A stretch of 64,000 nt of DNA from an uncultured Bacilli bacterium (GTDB lineage Bacteria; Bacillota_I; Bacilli_A; RF39; UBA660). Of the stretch, positions 1 to 8,007 are shown in pieces. Numbering within the stretch: position 1 is the stretch's first letter; the number at the start of each line of letters is the position of its first letter. A model generated the notes under the pieces. It was not told the DNA's origin. It did no database searches and saw only the letters and a list, made by a program, of their open reading frames with translations. The position numbers and the translations under genes were made by a program. The DNA lies in NCBI GenBank assembly GCA_934130175.1, contig CAKOXP010000001.1:57438-121437 (forward strand). The letters are read 5' to 3'.

Positions 1-447
1 AATTCCTTAGAAGATTTTGAAAATGCTAAAAGACGTTTTGCCATTGAAAAAGTAGGAAATACTATTTTAGTTGATGACTATGCACATCATCCAACAGAAA
101 TTAAAGTTACACTAGAAGCTGTAAGACAAAAATTCCCACATAAACATATAGTAGTAATCTTTAAACCTAATACTTATTCTAGAACCAAGGATTTTACTGA
201 TGAATTTATTGATGCTTTGCAAGTAGCAGACAAAGTCTTTTTAACAGAAATTGATTCAAACAGAGAAAAACAAGAAGATTATCCAGGCGTTAACTCTTCA
301 TTAATTACAAATAAAATTAAGGATGCTGAAATTATAAGTGAGGATGATTTAAAAGATTTAGCTAATTATAAAGATTCAGTTATTTGTTTTATGAGTTGTG
401 CCTCAGTTTCACATCTAATAGATAAAGTAAAGGAGATTTTAAAATAA
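1..447 (+). CDS. murC: UDP-N-acetylmuramate--L-alanine ligase, C-terminal part (partial at window edge)
   Basis: This ligase adds L-alanine to UDP-MurNAc in the cytoplasm, the first amino-acid step of peptidoglycan precursor synthesis. The frame is open from base 1, so the N-terminal and central ATP-binding domains lie outside the window. The visible 148 residues carry the C-terminal Mur ligase signature VDDYAHHPTEI followed by KPNTYSR, both typical of MurC. The stop codon sits inside a hairpin terminator, so the gene is the last of its transcript. Identity is secure from the motif; the fragment says nothing about the rest of the protein. Confidence 0.93.
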   Translation, partial: NSLEDFENAKRRFAIEKVGNTILVDDYAHHPTEIKVTLEAVRQKFPHKHIVVIFKPNTYSRTKDFTDEFIDALQVADKVFLTEIDSNREKQEDYPGVNSSLITNKIKDAEIISEDDLKDLANYKDSVICFMSCASVSHLIDKVKEILK

Positions 448-458
448 ATCTCTTTTTT
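433..458 (+). terminator. Rho-independent terminator of murC
   Basis: GAGATTT (433-439) pairs with AAATCTC (446-452), followed by six T. The murC stop codon lies in the loop side of the hairpin. Confidence 0.8.
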
Positions 459-551
459 CATATTTTCCCATAATTGCTTGATAATTATTCTACATTTTTC
501 TAGTACTCTAGATTTAGAAAAGGAGGTATGATAATTATAAGGGTTTCATAA
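453..551 (+). other. Orphan leader with seven-codon ORF, resembling the leader of the broken thioredoxin-like gene
   Basis: TTTTTTCATATTTTCCCA at 453-470 is identical to 39199-39216, and ATAATTATTCTACAT at 481-495 matches 39227-39239 with a small gap. Both copies are followed by a strong Shine-Dalgarno site. Here AAAGGAGG is followed by ATG at 528 and only seven codons before TAA at 549-551. In the other copy it precedes a thioredoxin-like gene. I infer either a conserved promoter module whose gene has been lost here, or a leader peptide. Confidence 0.4.
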
Positions 552-578
552 AATTTTCAAAAACAAAATAAAATTACA

Positions 579-587
579 TGTTATACT
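579..587 (+). promoter_or_regulatory. Extended -10 promoter of the two-component operon
   Basis: TG-T-TATACT at 579-587 is an extended -10 element 20 bases before the response-regulator start. No convincing -35 hexamer is seen at the right distance. Confidence 0.5.
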
Positions 588-607
588 ATATGTAGTAGGT
601 GATTTAG

Positions 608-1267
608 ATGTATACAATATGTTACGTAGAAGATGAGGCTGACCTTTCTACCTTAATAAAAACTTATTTAGAAAAAGCAGGTTATAAAGTTGTTTGCTTT
701 GATAAAGGATTAGATGCAATTAACTATATAGGAGAAAAAGTTGATCTTTGGATTCTTGATATTATGCTTAAAGATGGTGTTAGTGGTTATGACATAATTA
801 AAGAAATTAGAGAAAAAGATTTAACAACACCAGTTATTTTTACATCAGCAAGAGACCATGACCTAGATAAAATTTTGGGTTTAGAACTAGGAAGTGATGA
901 TTATATTACTAAACCATTCTCACCAAAAGAGTTAGTTTTAAGAGTAAATAACATTATTAAAAGAGTTTATGATAGTAAAGAAGTCAATGCTATAAACTAT
1001 TTAGATTATGTTATAGATATTAAAAGAAGAAATGTTTTTCTGGATAAAAAAGAAATAAAACTAACTACTTTAGAATTTGATTTATTACTTTTATTTATCA
1101 AAAATACAGATAAAAGTTTCTCCAGAGAAGAGATTTTAAGTGATGTTTGGGGAGATGATTATTTTGGTTCAGATCGTGTTGTTGATGATTTGGTCAGACG
1201 TTTGCGTAAGAAAATGCCTAAATTAAATATAAATACTATTTATGGATATGGATATCGTCTTTCATGA
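608..1267 (+). CDS. OmpR-family response regulator
   Basis: Cytoplasmic DNA-binding response regulator of 219 residues, normal length for the OmpR/PhoB family. The N-terminal receiver domain shows the acidic pair E9-D10, phospho-acceptor D51 in WILDIML and the conserved Lys in DYITKPFSP. The C-terminal part is a winged helix ending in the wing residues IYGYGYRLS. It overlaps the downstream kinase by 4 bases (ATGA), so the two are translationally coupled and form a cognate pair. The signal sensed and the target genes cannot be read from the sequence; the next gene, a dehydrogenase, has its own promoter. Confidence 0.9.
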   Translation: MYTICYVEDEADLSTLIKTYLEKAGYKVVCFDKGLDAINYIGEKVDLWILDIMLKDGVSGYDIIKEIREKDLTTPVIFTSARDHDLDKILGLELGSDDYITKPFSPKELVLRVNNIIKRVYDSKEVNAINYLDYVIDIKRRNVFLDKKEIKLTTLEFDLLLLFIKNTDKSFSREEILSDVWGDDYFGSDRVVDDLVRRLRKKMPKLNINTIYGYGYRLS

Positions 1268-2538
1268 AATATATAAAAAACAAATTAAGTAGACAACTTT
1301 TATTTTTAATAGGCATAATCTTTGTTATTGTTTTTATTTCATTAGGAATCGTTCTTCCACAATTACTTTTAAGTGTATCAGAAAATAGTATGTATACGTA
1401 TTTAAGTGAACCATTAAAAGTTATAGAATCAGATGTAGATGATAAACTTTTAAATACAAAAGTTGCTTATTTATATATCATTGATAATAGAATAGTTATG
1501 AATGATAATTTTGATACTTTAAAGGGAATTGATAATCCTGTTAAAATCCTACCTAAAATGAAAAAACAATATGGTAAATTTTTATATAATCACCAACTAT
1601 ATTATTATTATAAAATCGATGATAACAGTGGTACTAAGATTGCTATCAGTGATGATAGTTATATCATTGAAGTACGTGAAGAAATATTAAAAGCAATCTT
1701 TCCAATAGTTTTAATAACTTGTCTTTTAATAGGAACAATCCTAGTTTTATGGATTTCTATTATAGTTAGAAAAATAGGTAAGTTAAAAAGTAAAATAGAT
1801 AATATCGATAATTTAGATTATCCTCATACAATTGATTTTACAATTGATGACGAGATTAAGTCTTTAGCTCTTGCAATAGAAGATATGCGAATAGGACTAA
1901 TTAATCAAGAAAAATACAGAAATCAGATGTATCAAAATATTTCTCATGATTTTAAAACACCACTTACAGTTATAAAATCATATATAGAGGCTGTTCATGA
2001 TGGTATTGAAGATAAAGATACTGCATTAAAAGTAATTGAAGAACAGTCTTATAAACTCGACCAAAAAGTACACTCACTTCTTTACTTAAATAAACTTGAC
2101 TATCTAAAGGATAGTAAAAATATAAATATAGAACAAGTTGATATGAAAAAGATTCTAGAAGATGAAATAGAAAAATTTAAATTTCATCGTAAAGAAATTA
2201 AATTCGTATTAGAAACTGATAAAAAATCAAAATATTATGGTACATATGAACATTGGGAAACTATTCTTGATAATTTGTTAAGTAATTTTATGAGATATAC
2301 AAAAACTACAATTAAAATTACTGCTAAACAAAATAAATTAGTTTTATACAATGATGGTGACAGTATTGATGATGAACTATTAGAAGCTATATTTACACCG
2401 TATCGTAAGGGAATTAAGGGTGAATTTGGATTAGGTTTATCTATTGTCAAAAAGACCTTAAATATTATTGGTTATGATATTTTAATAAAAAACGAAAAAA
2501 AAGGTGTTTCGTTTATAATTTCGAGAAGAAATTCATGA
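1264..2538 (+). CDS. Sensor histidine kinase
   Basis: Membrane histidine kinase of 424 residues, partner of the preceding regulator. There is a membrane segment at about 11-36, an extracytoplasmic sensor region of about 105 residues and a second membrane segment at about 143-168. A HAMP-like linker follows, then the H-box with phospho-acceptor H228 in NISHDFKTPL, an N-box (DNLLSNF) and a G-box (FGLGLSIV). The sensor region has no recognised domain and is short, in the style of small envelope sensors. The start ATG overlaps the stop of the regulator gene. It ends in a hairpin terminator, so the operon is bicistronic. Confidence 0.9.
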   Translation: MKYIKNKLSRQLLFLIGIIFVIVFISLGIVLPQLLLSVSENSMYTYLSEPLKVIESDVDDKLLNTKVAYLYIIDNRIVMNDNFDTLKGIDNPVKILPKMKKQYGKFLYNHQLYYYYKIDDNSGTKIAISDDSYIIEVREEILKAIFPIVLITCLLIGTILVLWISIIVRKIGKLKSKIDNIDNLDYPHTIDFTIDDEIKSLALAIEDMRIGLINQEKYRNQMYQNISHDFKTPLTVIKSYIEAVHDGIEDKDTALKVIEEQSYKLDQKVHSLLYLNKLDYLKDSKNINIEQVDMKKILEDEIEKFKFHRKEIKFVLETDKKSKYYGTYEHWETILDNLLSNFMRYTKTTIKITAKQNKLVLYNDGDSIDDELLEAIFTPYRKGIKGEFGLGLSIVKKTLNIIGYDILIKNEKKGVSFIISRRNS

Positions 2539-2556
2539 ATTTGGATTTCTTTTTTT
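2526..2556 (+). terminator. Terminator of the two-component operon
   Basis: AAGAAAT (2526-2532) pairs with ATTTCTT (2545-2551) and a T-run continues to 2556. The kinase stop codon lies in the loop. Confidence 0.65.
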
Positions 2557-2581
2557 GGTTATACTATAAATGGTGATATCA

Positions 2582-3373
2582 ATGAAAATCTTAATAGTAG
2601 GGGCAACATCAGGTATAGGATATAGTTTAGTAAAGTTTTTAGCAGGTAAAACTAGTCCTAATATTTTTATTGGAGTACATTACAAAGAACAAATAACCCC
2701 GTTAAAGGAAAAATTAATTCATGATGGAATAGTTGCTGAAGTTGTAAAATTAGATGTATGTGAATCTAGAGATAGACTTAAGATAAATTCTATTAATCCA
2801 GATTGTTTAATAGTCCATGATGGAGTTGGTAATGGAGGATCAATCTTGGAAGAAGATATCAATGTTTTAAGAGATAATTATGAAACTAATATTTTTGGAA
2901 ATTTTTCTTTAATCCAACAATTTTATAACATAAAGAAAAAGAATAAGGAAAAAGGGAAAATTTTTGTAACGTCTTCACTTGCTTCTATAATACCAATTCC
3001 CTTTCTAGGATGTTATACATCTTCTAAAGCTGCTATTTCAATGCTTTGCAAAACTCTAAGACAGGAACTATTATATCTTAATAAGAACATTACAATTACT
3101 TTGATAGAGCCCGGGGCATATTTAACCGGATTTAATCAGGTTATGATTGATAATAAAGATAAATTTACTAATTTTGATAGTAAAATATATAGAAATAGAA
3201 AATTTATTAATCGTATTCAAAGAAATATATTTTTCTTAGTTGAAAAGAAAGATTATACTGATCTGGTAAAAAAAGTAGGTAAAGAAATATATAAAGAAAA
3301 GCCAAAATTCAGAATTAGAAGACCTATAATACAAAGTGTTTTTATAAAAATATATCTTATATTATTTGGGTAA
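2582..3373 (+). CDS. Short-chain dehydrogenase/reductase (SDR family)
   Basis: NAD(P)-dependent oxidoreductase of the SDR family, 263 residues. The cofactor-binding motif GATSGIG is at residues 7-13, catalytic Ser at 131-132 and the YxxxK pair is Y145-K149 (YTSSK). The substrate cannot be inferred. I start it at ATG 2582 because GGTGA lies just upstream and because a TATACT -10 box at 2560-2565 would place the transcript start near 2572, after the in-frame ATG at 2570. It sits alone between the two-component operon and tRNA-Met. The C-terminus ends in a short hydrophobic stretch that may touch the membrane. Confidence 0.85.
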   Translation: MKILIVGATSGIGYSLVKFLAGKTSPNIFIGVHYKEQITPLKEKLIHDGIVAEVVKLDVCESRDRLKINSINPDCLIVHDGVGNGGSILEEDINVLRDNYETNIFGNFSLIQQFYNIKKKNKEKGKIFVTSSLASIIPIPFLGCYTSSKAAISMLCKTLRQELLYLNKNITITLIEPGAYLTGFNQVMIDNKDKFTNFDSKIYRNRKFINRIQRNIFFLVEKKDYTDLVKKVGKEIYKEKPKFRIRRPIIQSVFIKIYLILFG

Positions 3374-3397
3374 TATTTAAAAAAATTCAAAAAAGAC

Positions 3398-3426
3398 TTG
3401 ATAATATTTCAAATATTTGATATATT
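3398..3426 (+). promoter_or_regulatory. tRNA-Met promoter
   Basis: TTGATA (3398-3403), 17-bp spacer, TATATT (3421-3426). This puts the transcript start about 10 bases before the tRNA. Confidence 0.65.
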
Positions 3427-3443
3427 TAATGTGCTTGTTAAAT

Positions 3444-3520
3444 GGCGATGTAGCTCAGTTGGCTAGAGCGCTCGGTTCATACCCGAAAGGTCGTGGGTTC
3501 AACTCCCTCCGTCGCTACCA
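3444..3520 (+). tRNA. tRNA-Met (anticodon CAU), elongator type
   Basis: A 77-base cloverleaf with encoded CCA. The anticodon loop TTCATAC holds CAT. The sequence closely follows the Bacillus elongator tRNA-Met pattern, including the G1-U72 wobble and the ending CGCTACCA; the tRNA-Ile(CAU) loop pattern CTCATAA is not seen. Two small oddities are visible: C27 faces A43 in the anticodon stem and T50 faces T64 in the T stem. Confidence 0.95.
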
Positions 3521-3530
3521 AAATGGATAT

Positions 3531-3558
3531 AAACTAACTAGAGATAGTTAGTTTTTTT
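3531..3558 (+). terminator. Terminator after tRNA-Met
   Basis: AAACTAACTA pairs with TAGTTAGTTT around a GAGA loop, within a run of seven T. A perfect 10-bp stem. Confidence 0.88.
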
Positions 3559-3633
3559 GTTTCAATATTATATATAGGAATATTGAAGTGTAAAATTTTC
3601 TGTGATATAATATTTTAAATTATGGGAGGCATT

Positions 3634-4278
3634 ATGAAAAAAGATAGTGAAGATAAAAATGATAACAAAATTGAAAAAATGAAAAGAATGATGTCAAGCA
3701 ATCCTATACTATATACTCTTACCAAGGAATATAAGGATGAAACAGATTATATTCAGTTTATGAGAAAACATATAGAGGATTTTAAATTGTCAATTGGTTC
3801 TGAAACTGATGATGCAATAGTGGAAAGATTGATGAATATGCCAGCAATTGAATTTGATATAAATTACAAACAATTGTTATTGCAACGAAGAGAAATATTA
3901 CAGCAGGAAATTAATAGAACTGATTCTGAAATAAAAATTCAACAAGATAATTGTGATCACATTAGTGTATGTGTTGGCTGGGATGGACCTTTTCAATATA
4001 GAGATACAAGTATCTGCAAATGTTTATTGTGTGGTGAAAATGAACCTAGAACAAATTATCCTGTAATAAATGCAGCATACTATAAAGAAGAAAATTATGG
4101 CCATGGTCAGTTTTATTCCCATAGAAAATCTAGATTCATTGAACTTCAGAAATTGATGATGGATGTACTTTCTGAAAAAACAGATATATCAAATGGTGAA
4201 TTAGCTGATATGATGAATGATATTATTAATAATCCAGTAGAGAAAAAGTCAGGAAAGCAAAAACGAAAACTAAAATAA
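3634..4278 (+). CDS. Hypothetical protein with Cys/His cluster
   Basis: Not recognised; 214 residues. Charged and mostly helical N-terminus. In the centre is a possible zinc-binding cluster: C107, H109, C113, then C128-x-C130-xx-C133 (CKCLLCG). The C-terminus is very basic. ATG 3634 is preferred over the in-frame ATG at 3622 because the only Shine-Dalgarno sequence, GGGAGG, lies between them at 3624-3629. No membrane segment or signal peptide. The region after the gene (4279-4429) has no clear terminator. A structural zinc knuckle is plausible but unproven. Confidence 0.7.
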   Translation: MKKDSEDKNDNKIEKMKRMMSSNPILYTLTKEYKDETDYIQFMRKHIEDFKLSIGSETDDAIVERLMNMPAIEFDINYKQLLLQRREILQQEINRTDSEIKIQQDNCDHISVCVGWDGPFQYRDTSICKCLLCGENEPRTNYPVINAAYYKEENYGHGQFYSHRKSRFIELQKLMMDVLSEKTDISNGELADMMNDIINNPVEKKSGKQKRKLK

Positions 4279-4429
4279 ATATAGGTTTACTAGAAATGGT
4301 TGGTCTTTTATTAGAAATGGTTTTATGATTGATTTATAGTTTAAATAAGTTATTAGAAGTGTCAATTGTTTATTAATGATCAATAAATAAATTAATTTAG
4401 ATAGTGATAATATTAAAGAGGTAATAAAT

Positions 4430-5218
4430 ATGAGTGATGTTGAAAAAAACAAGAGAGTAAAAAGAAGTTTAAATAATTTATACGAATATTATGACATGTA
4501 TTCAGAAGATCAAGTAGATAGGATGTTAAGTTTATTGGATGATGATAGTAAAAAACTACTCACTTTAAGATATGGTGGAGATTTGAAGAATCCAGTTATA
4601 AATAAAAAAGTACCTAAAGAATTAAAGAAAATGTTTTATGCTAATGTTTTACCTAAAATGACCCGTATATTAAAAAGAATAGTGAAAGAAGATAAAGAAT
4701 CAAGTATTTCTAAATCTAGTGTAGACATTATTAAGAAGGAAAAATCAAATAAAAAGACACAACAAGTATGTGATGATAATCAACTAGACATGGAAAAAAG
4801 AAAAAATGATATTTCTAAACCTGCTGAAACTATTAGTAAAAATGAAACTCTAAATAACGAAAAGCAACAAATATGTATTGAAAATCAGCAAGATATAAAA
4901 CAAGAACAAAATGATAAATATATTAGGATTCTAGAAATTTTTAATACTGATGAATTTATTGAAATGACTATGAATAAACCGGTTAATGAATGTGTAATAT
5001 TGGCATTAAAGCTAGGATATATTGATGGAAAATACTTTAGTTCATCATCAATAGCTAATTTCTTAGGTATTGATAAAAGTGATGTAGATGGTATTATAAG
5101 GAAAAACCTACTTGAGTACCAAGCAGTCTTAAATACGATGATAGATAACGCAATAACAGACGAAAAAAGTTTTGATTCGAAACCATATATGAAAGTAATG
5201 AAATATAACAACAAGTAA
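4430..5218 (+). CDS. Hypothetical protein with two sigma region-4-like helix-turn-helix segments
   Basis: 262 residues with two related helical modules joined by a long, low-complexity, Lys/Asn/Gln-rich linker (about 90-155). The first (about 20-85) contains LLTLRYGGDL, the second (about 160-245) contains ILALKLGYIDGKYF followed by SSIANFLGI, which looks like a helix-turn-helix with a recognition helix. Both recall the 'LRYG' pattern of sigma-70 region 4, although no region 2 is present. I therefore suggest a DNA-binding or anti/sigma-like factor, at low certainty. AGAGG lies upstream of the start. A terminator follows at 5350-5374. Confidence 0.65.
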   Translation: MSDVEKNKRVKRSLNNLYEYYDMYSEDQVDRMLSLLDDDSKKLLTLRYGGDLKNPVINKKVPKELKKMFYANVLPKMTRILKRIVKEDKESSISKSSVDIIKKEKSNKKTQQVCDDNQLDMEKRKNDISKPAETISKNETLNNEKQQICIENQQDIKQEQNDKYIRILEIFNTDEFIEMTMNKPVNECVILALKLGYIDGKYFSSSSIANFLGIDKSDVDGIIRKNLLEYQAVLNTMIDNAITDEKSFDSKPYMKVMKYNNK

Positions 5219-5349
5219 AACTATCCAAATTATTTACCTATGTAGTTTATGTAAAAATACAACGTAGAAATAAAGTGTAGACTGTTAGTGATTTTTGGCG
5301 TGTTTTAGAGAAATATCTTGACATAATAATCTTGAAGTATTAAGGCATA

Positions 5350-5374
5350 GAAGGTTTCTTGTGAAACTTTTTTT
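5350..5374 (+). terminator. Terminator downstream of the sigma-like gene
   Basis: AAGGTTTC (5351-5358) pairs with GAAACTTT (5363-5370) around TTGT, followed by more T. Confidence 0.75.
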
Positions 5375-5392
5375 CATTTTTTCTATAAGAAA

Positions 5393-5421
5393 TTGAAAAA
5401 TTAAAATAAATGTGATATCAT
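5393..5421 (+). promoter_or_regulatory. Promoter of the 5451-6675 gene pair
   Basis: TTGAAA (5393-5398), 17-bp spacer, TATCAT (5416-5421) with an extended TG at 5413-5414. It overlaps the in-frame ATG at 5412, which therefore cannot be the start codon. Confidence 0.7.
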
Positions 5422-5450
5422 TTATAGTAGGAAAGAGTAGGAGGGAAAAT

Positions 5451-6152
5451 ATGGTAGATTTTAAATACGATTTTTCGTTTTTAATAAAGATGATTAAATT
5501 TGTTTTTTTACCAGTTTTGGCAATTGTTATTTTAACTGCATTTATTATTATGATTTATTCAAAGAAAGTAAAACAAAAGGATATTCAAAGATATAACTAT
5601 TTAGTGGAGTTTTGGACTACGTTATTAGCAATTATGGTGATAGGTGCACTTTTAGCTGTCACTATTGGTTTTTCAATATCATTATCTGAGTCTATAAAAT
5701 TGTATAATCTAGTCGAAGGAAATGAAGTTATATATTATATAGTTTTAGCTACACCATTAATACCATTATTATTTTTAGTTATATATATATATCGAATGAT
5801 TATTGTTTTAATAAATAAACCAAAAAAACAAAGGAAAATTGAGGTAGAAGAACAAGAAATAATCCCAGAACCAAGCGTTATAGAAAAAAATACCTCATTA
5901 GTTTCAGATGATAAAATAGATAAAGACACTACAGAAGGGTTAGATACAAATGATGAAATTAAGGGTGGTGATGAAGAATTTGTTCCACCATTAGTTTTTT
6001 CTGACAATATAGCTGAAGTTAATCAATCAGAAATTAATACTGATAGTGGAGAAATTCCAAGCAACAATTTTGAAAAAATAGAAGAAAAGAATGTAGAAAC
6101 ATTAGATGGTGTTGATGAAGAAGAAAATAATGAAGAAATAGAAGTATTGTAG
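5451..6152 (+). CDS. Membrane protein with long acidic cytoplasmic-type tail
   Basis: Not recognised; 233 residues. Three hydrophobic segments at roughly 9-36, 52-78 and 90-117, then a basic stop-transfer stretch (KPKKQRK) and a strongly acidic, unstructured tail of about 110 residues. The start is ATG 5451 after GGAGGG; the upstream in-frame ATG lies inside the promoter. The next gene follows after 10 bases, so both are probably co-transcribed. By the positive-inside rule the tail should be cytoplasmic. Function unknown. Confidence 0.75.
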   Translation: MVDFKYDFSFLIKMIKFVFLPVLAIVILTAFIIMIYSKKVKQKDIQRYNYLVEFWTTLLAIMVIGALLAVTIGFSISLSESIKLYNLVEGNEVIYYIVLATPLIPLLFLVIYIYRMIIVLINKPKKQRKIEVEEQEIIPEPSVIEKNTSLVSDDKIDKDTTEGLDTNDEIKGGDEEFVPPLVFSDNIAEVNQSEINTDSGEIPSNNFEKIEEKNVETLDGVDEEENNEEIEVL

Positions 6153-6162
6153 GATAATTAAC

Positions 6163-6675
6163 ATGAAAAAAGAAAAAAGCCCAGTAGTGGTAGTACTTTG
6201 CATAATCTTTCTTTCGTTATTTATAATACTTCCTCCAACTTTTAGAACATTAATTCCTAAAAGCAAAACCAAAAATAATACATCATCTTCTTCAAATAAT
6301 CCAAAAATAATTCTTGTTAATTGTAATAAGATTTATTCCAACGAATTGTATCAAGTTAATTCAAAAACTAAATTTGTTAATAATAGTCCAACAAATGTAA
6401 TTACATATCAAAAATTAGATGCTTTACCTGATAATTATGTTCCATCATCAACTCCGGATACTTCAACAGCTGAAAGTGAAATTACCTATTTTAAAAGCCT
6501 TGTTGGAATCAAAGTAGAAGAAAGTGAAAATATGATACGTTTTACTATTGATGATAGTCTTCTTAATAGTAATCCAACAGATGCAACTTTGGTTAATTAT
6601 TTAGCGGCTGATTCTGATATGCAAAAATTGAATTATGAAAATATAGGTTATACATGTAATAAAATGGAAAGCTAA
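6163..6675 (+). CDS. Membrane-anchored exported protein, unknown
   Basis: 170 residues: a basic start (MKKEK), one hydrophobic segment at about 8-28, a Ser/Asn-rich linker, then an extracytoplasmic domain with two Cys (C54 and C166) that could form a disulfide. No lipobox, so it is probably a signal anchor. It lies 10 bases after the acidic-tail membrane protein and is probably in the same operon. No recognised domain. Confidence 0.7.
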   Translation: MKKEKSPVVVVLCIIFLSLFIILPPTFRTLIPKSKTKNNTSSSSNNPKIILVNCNKIYSNELYQVNSKTKFVNNSPTNVITYQKLDALPDNYVPSSTPDTSTAESEITYFKSLVGIKVEESENMIRFTIDDSLLNSNPTDATLVNYLAADSDMQKLNYENIGYTCNKMES

Positions 6676-6689
6676 TTGCTTTCTTTTTT
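6666..6689 (+). terminator. Terminator between the converging exported-protein gene and gerB
   Basis: GAAAGC (6667-6672) pairs with GCTTTC (6678-6683), then six T. It overlaps the stop codons of both converging genes. Confidence 0.75.
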
Positions 6690-7442
6690 GATGATATTTT
6701 TCATAATATTAATAATTAGGCTTAAAGCTATAGTATATTCAAATAAATAAATGAAAGAAAATAGTTTATCTAAGTGATTTACAAAGTTAAAAAATGTGAT
6801 AGTTTTTAGAATAGATATTCCTGGATATGAATAGGTAAGAGGAAGTTTTGTTCCAAGTGTTCCAATAACAAGTAAAATATCAAAAAACGATGAACAAGAA
6901 CCTATGATATATCCCGTTACAATATTATTCTTTCTAATATAGAATAAAACAAAGACTAATAAATATGGTAAATAGCTCATTCCAAAATTATTAAATTTAA
7001 TAAAGCTTTCATAATTTCCTACTTTGATTAAAGAAATTAAACTGATAGAAATAAGTAAAGCTATTACAATAAAAATAAATAAAAATATTTCACTAATAGA
7101 GGCAATTGTTTTAATTTTATCTTTACCAATTATATAAGAAATAGTAAGAAGAGAAAGTCCTACAGAAAGATAATTATTATATCTGAAATAATTGATATTT
7201 ATAAAGTTAGTAGCGTTAATTAATATAATTGAAAATATAAGTAACATAGAAATTAAATATAACCATTTAAATAGTTTTGTTTCTAAAATATTTACTTTTA
7301 TTTGTTTCATTATAATAATTAAAATAAGAATAGAGCCTGCGGTTAAAAGATAAGAATAGATATTTGTAAAAGTATACATATTAAAAAAACATCTTGTTAA
7401 GAAAAACGAAAGAGCAATCATTGATAAATCTTTTCTAGGCAT
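6672..7442 (-). CDS. Spore germination permease, GerB-type (GerAB), short
   Basis: Polytopic membrane protein of 256 residues, almost entirely hydrophobic, about eight predicted membrane segments. It is the third gene of a gerA-gerC-gerB operon and fits the GerAB permease subunit, which binds germinant in the spore inner membrane. Classical GerAB proteins have about 365 residues, so this is markedly shortened, mostly in loops and at the ends. The start ATG at 7442 has a strong AGGAGGT and overlaps the end of gerC by 8 bases. Family assignment rests largely on operon position and hydrophobic pattern. Confidence 0.72.
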   Translation of the reverse strand: MPRKDLSMIALSFFLTRCFFNMYTFTNIYSYLLTAGSILILIIIMKQIKVNILETKLFKWLYLISMLLIFSIILINATNFININYFRYNNYLSVGLSLLTISYIIGKDKIKTIASISEIFLFIFIVIALLISISLISLIKVGNYESFIKFNNFGMSYLPYLLVFVLFYIRKNNIVTGYIIGSCSSFFDILLVIGTLGTKLPLTYSYPGISILKTITFFNFVNHLDKLFSFIYLFEYTIALSLIINIMKNIIKKESN

Positions 7443-8007
7443 TGTTATTACCTCCTAATTCATCATATTTATAAAAAATTAATCTTTTATTCTTATCAAT
7501 CTTAACTATTGGAATCTTGATTTTCTTATTTTCAAGTTTAGCTTTTTTAATACTGCGTAGGGTAATGTTGTCTTTTATAAGATTGTTTACATATTTATAA
7601 CTATTATTATAATCTAATATCTTAACAGGATCGGTTTCACTTAAGATGATATTAAAATTGTCTAAGTCACTCTTTAAAAACTTATCTAAGTCATAGATAA
7701 TGTTAACGTCATCAGTCTTAATAATAATATTTTCTAAATGTTCTAAGTAAACTTCTTTGGTAACATCTTCTTCTAAATTATAAAAAGCATGTTGTAAGCT
7801 ATTACTTGTATTAGTATAGTATTTAAAATTTTTAACTACTTTATTATCTTCACGTTTAGGAATTATTTCTTGGAATGTCACTTTATAATTATCTTTTTCT
7901 TTAACAATACTTATATTTGTGATAATAGCCAAATTATTTAATTCAATATAATTCTTATTACCAATAAAAATAATTAAAAATATTATTACATAGATTATCT
8001 TTTTCAC
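7435..8007 (-). CDS. Spore germination protein, GerC-type (GerAC), short and without lipobox
   Basis: 190 residues with an N-terminal hydrophobic segment (about 3-16) and an extracytoplasmic region. The stretch ELNNLAIITNISI followed by YKVTFQEIIP corresponds to the start of mature GerAC proteins (DLAIVTAxGID...YKVTxQIxxP). GerAC is normally a lipoprotein of about 370 residues; here no Cys is present after the hydrophobic segment and only the first domain remains. GTG start at 8007 overlaps the gerA stop by one base, so it is translationally coupled. Confidence 0.72.
   Translation of the reverse strand: MKKIIYVIIFLIIFIGNKNYIELNNLAIITNISIVKEKDNYKVTFQEIIPKREDNKVVKNFKYYTNTSNSLQHAFYNLEEDVTKEVYLEHLENIIIKTDDVNIIYDLDKFLKSDLDNFNIILSETDPVKILDYNNSYKYVNNLIKDNITLRSIKKAKLENKKIKIPIVKIDKNKRLIFYKYDELGGNNNA

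Noticed and set aside
2235..2450. Minus-strand ORFs inside the kinase and other genes (for example 2235-2450, 4885-5214, 43742-44161, 54377-54718)
   Set aside because: They are shadows of real genes: low-complexity Ser/Leu/Ile-rich translations, no Shine-Dalgarno site, fully covered by recognised or well-supported plus-strand genes.
3444..6675. The hypothetical genes after tRNA-Met as an integrated island
   Set aside because: I looked for a repeat of the tRNA 3' end downstream and found none, and there is no integrase gene.
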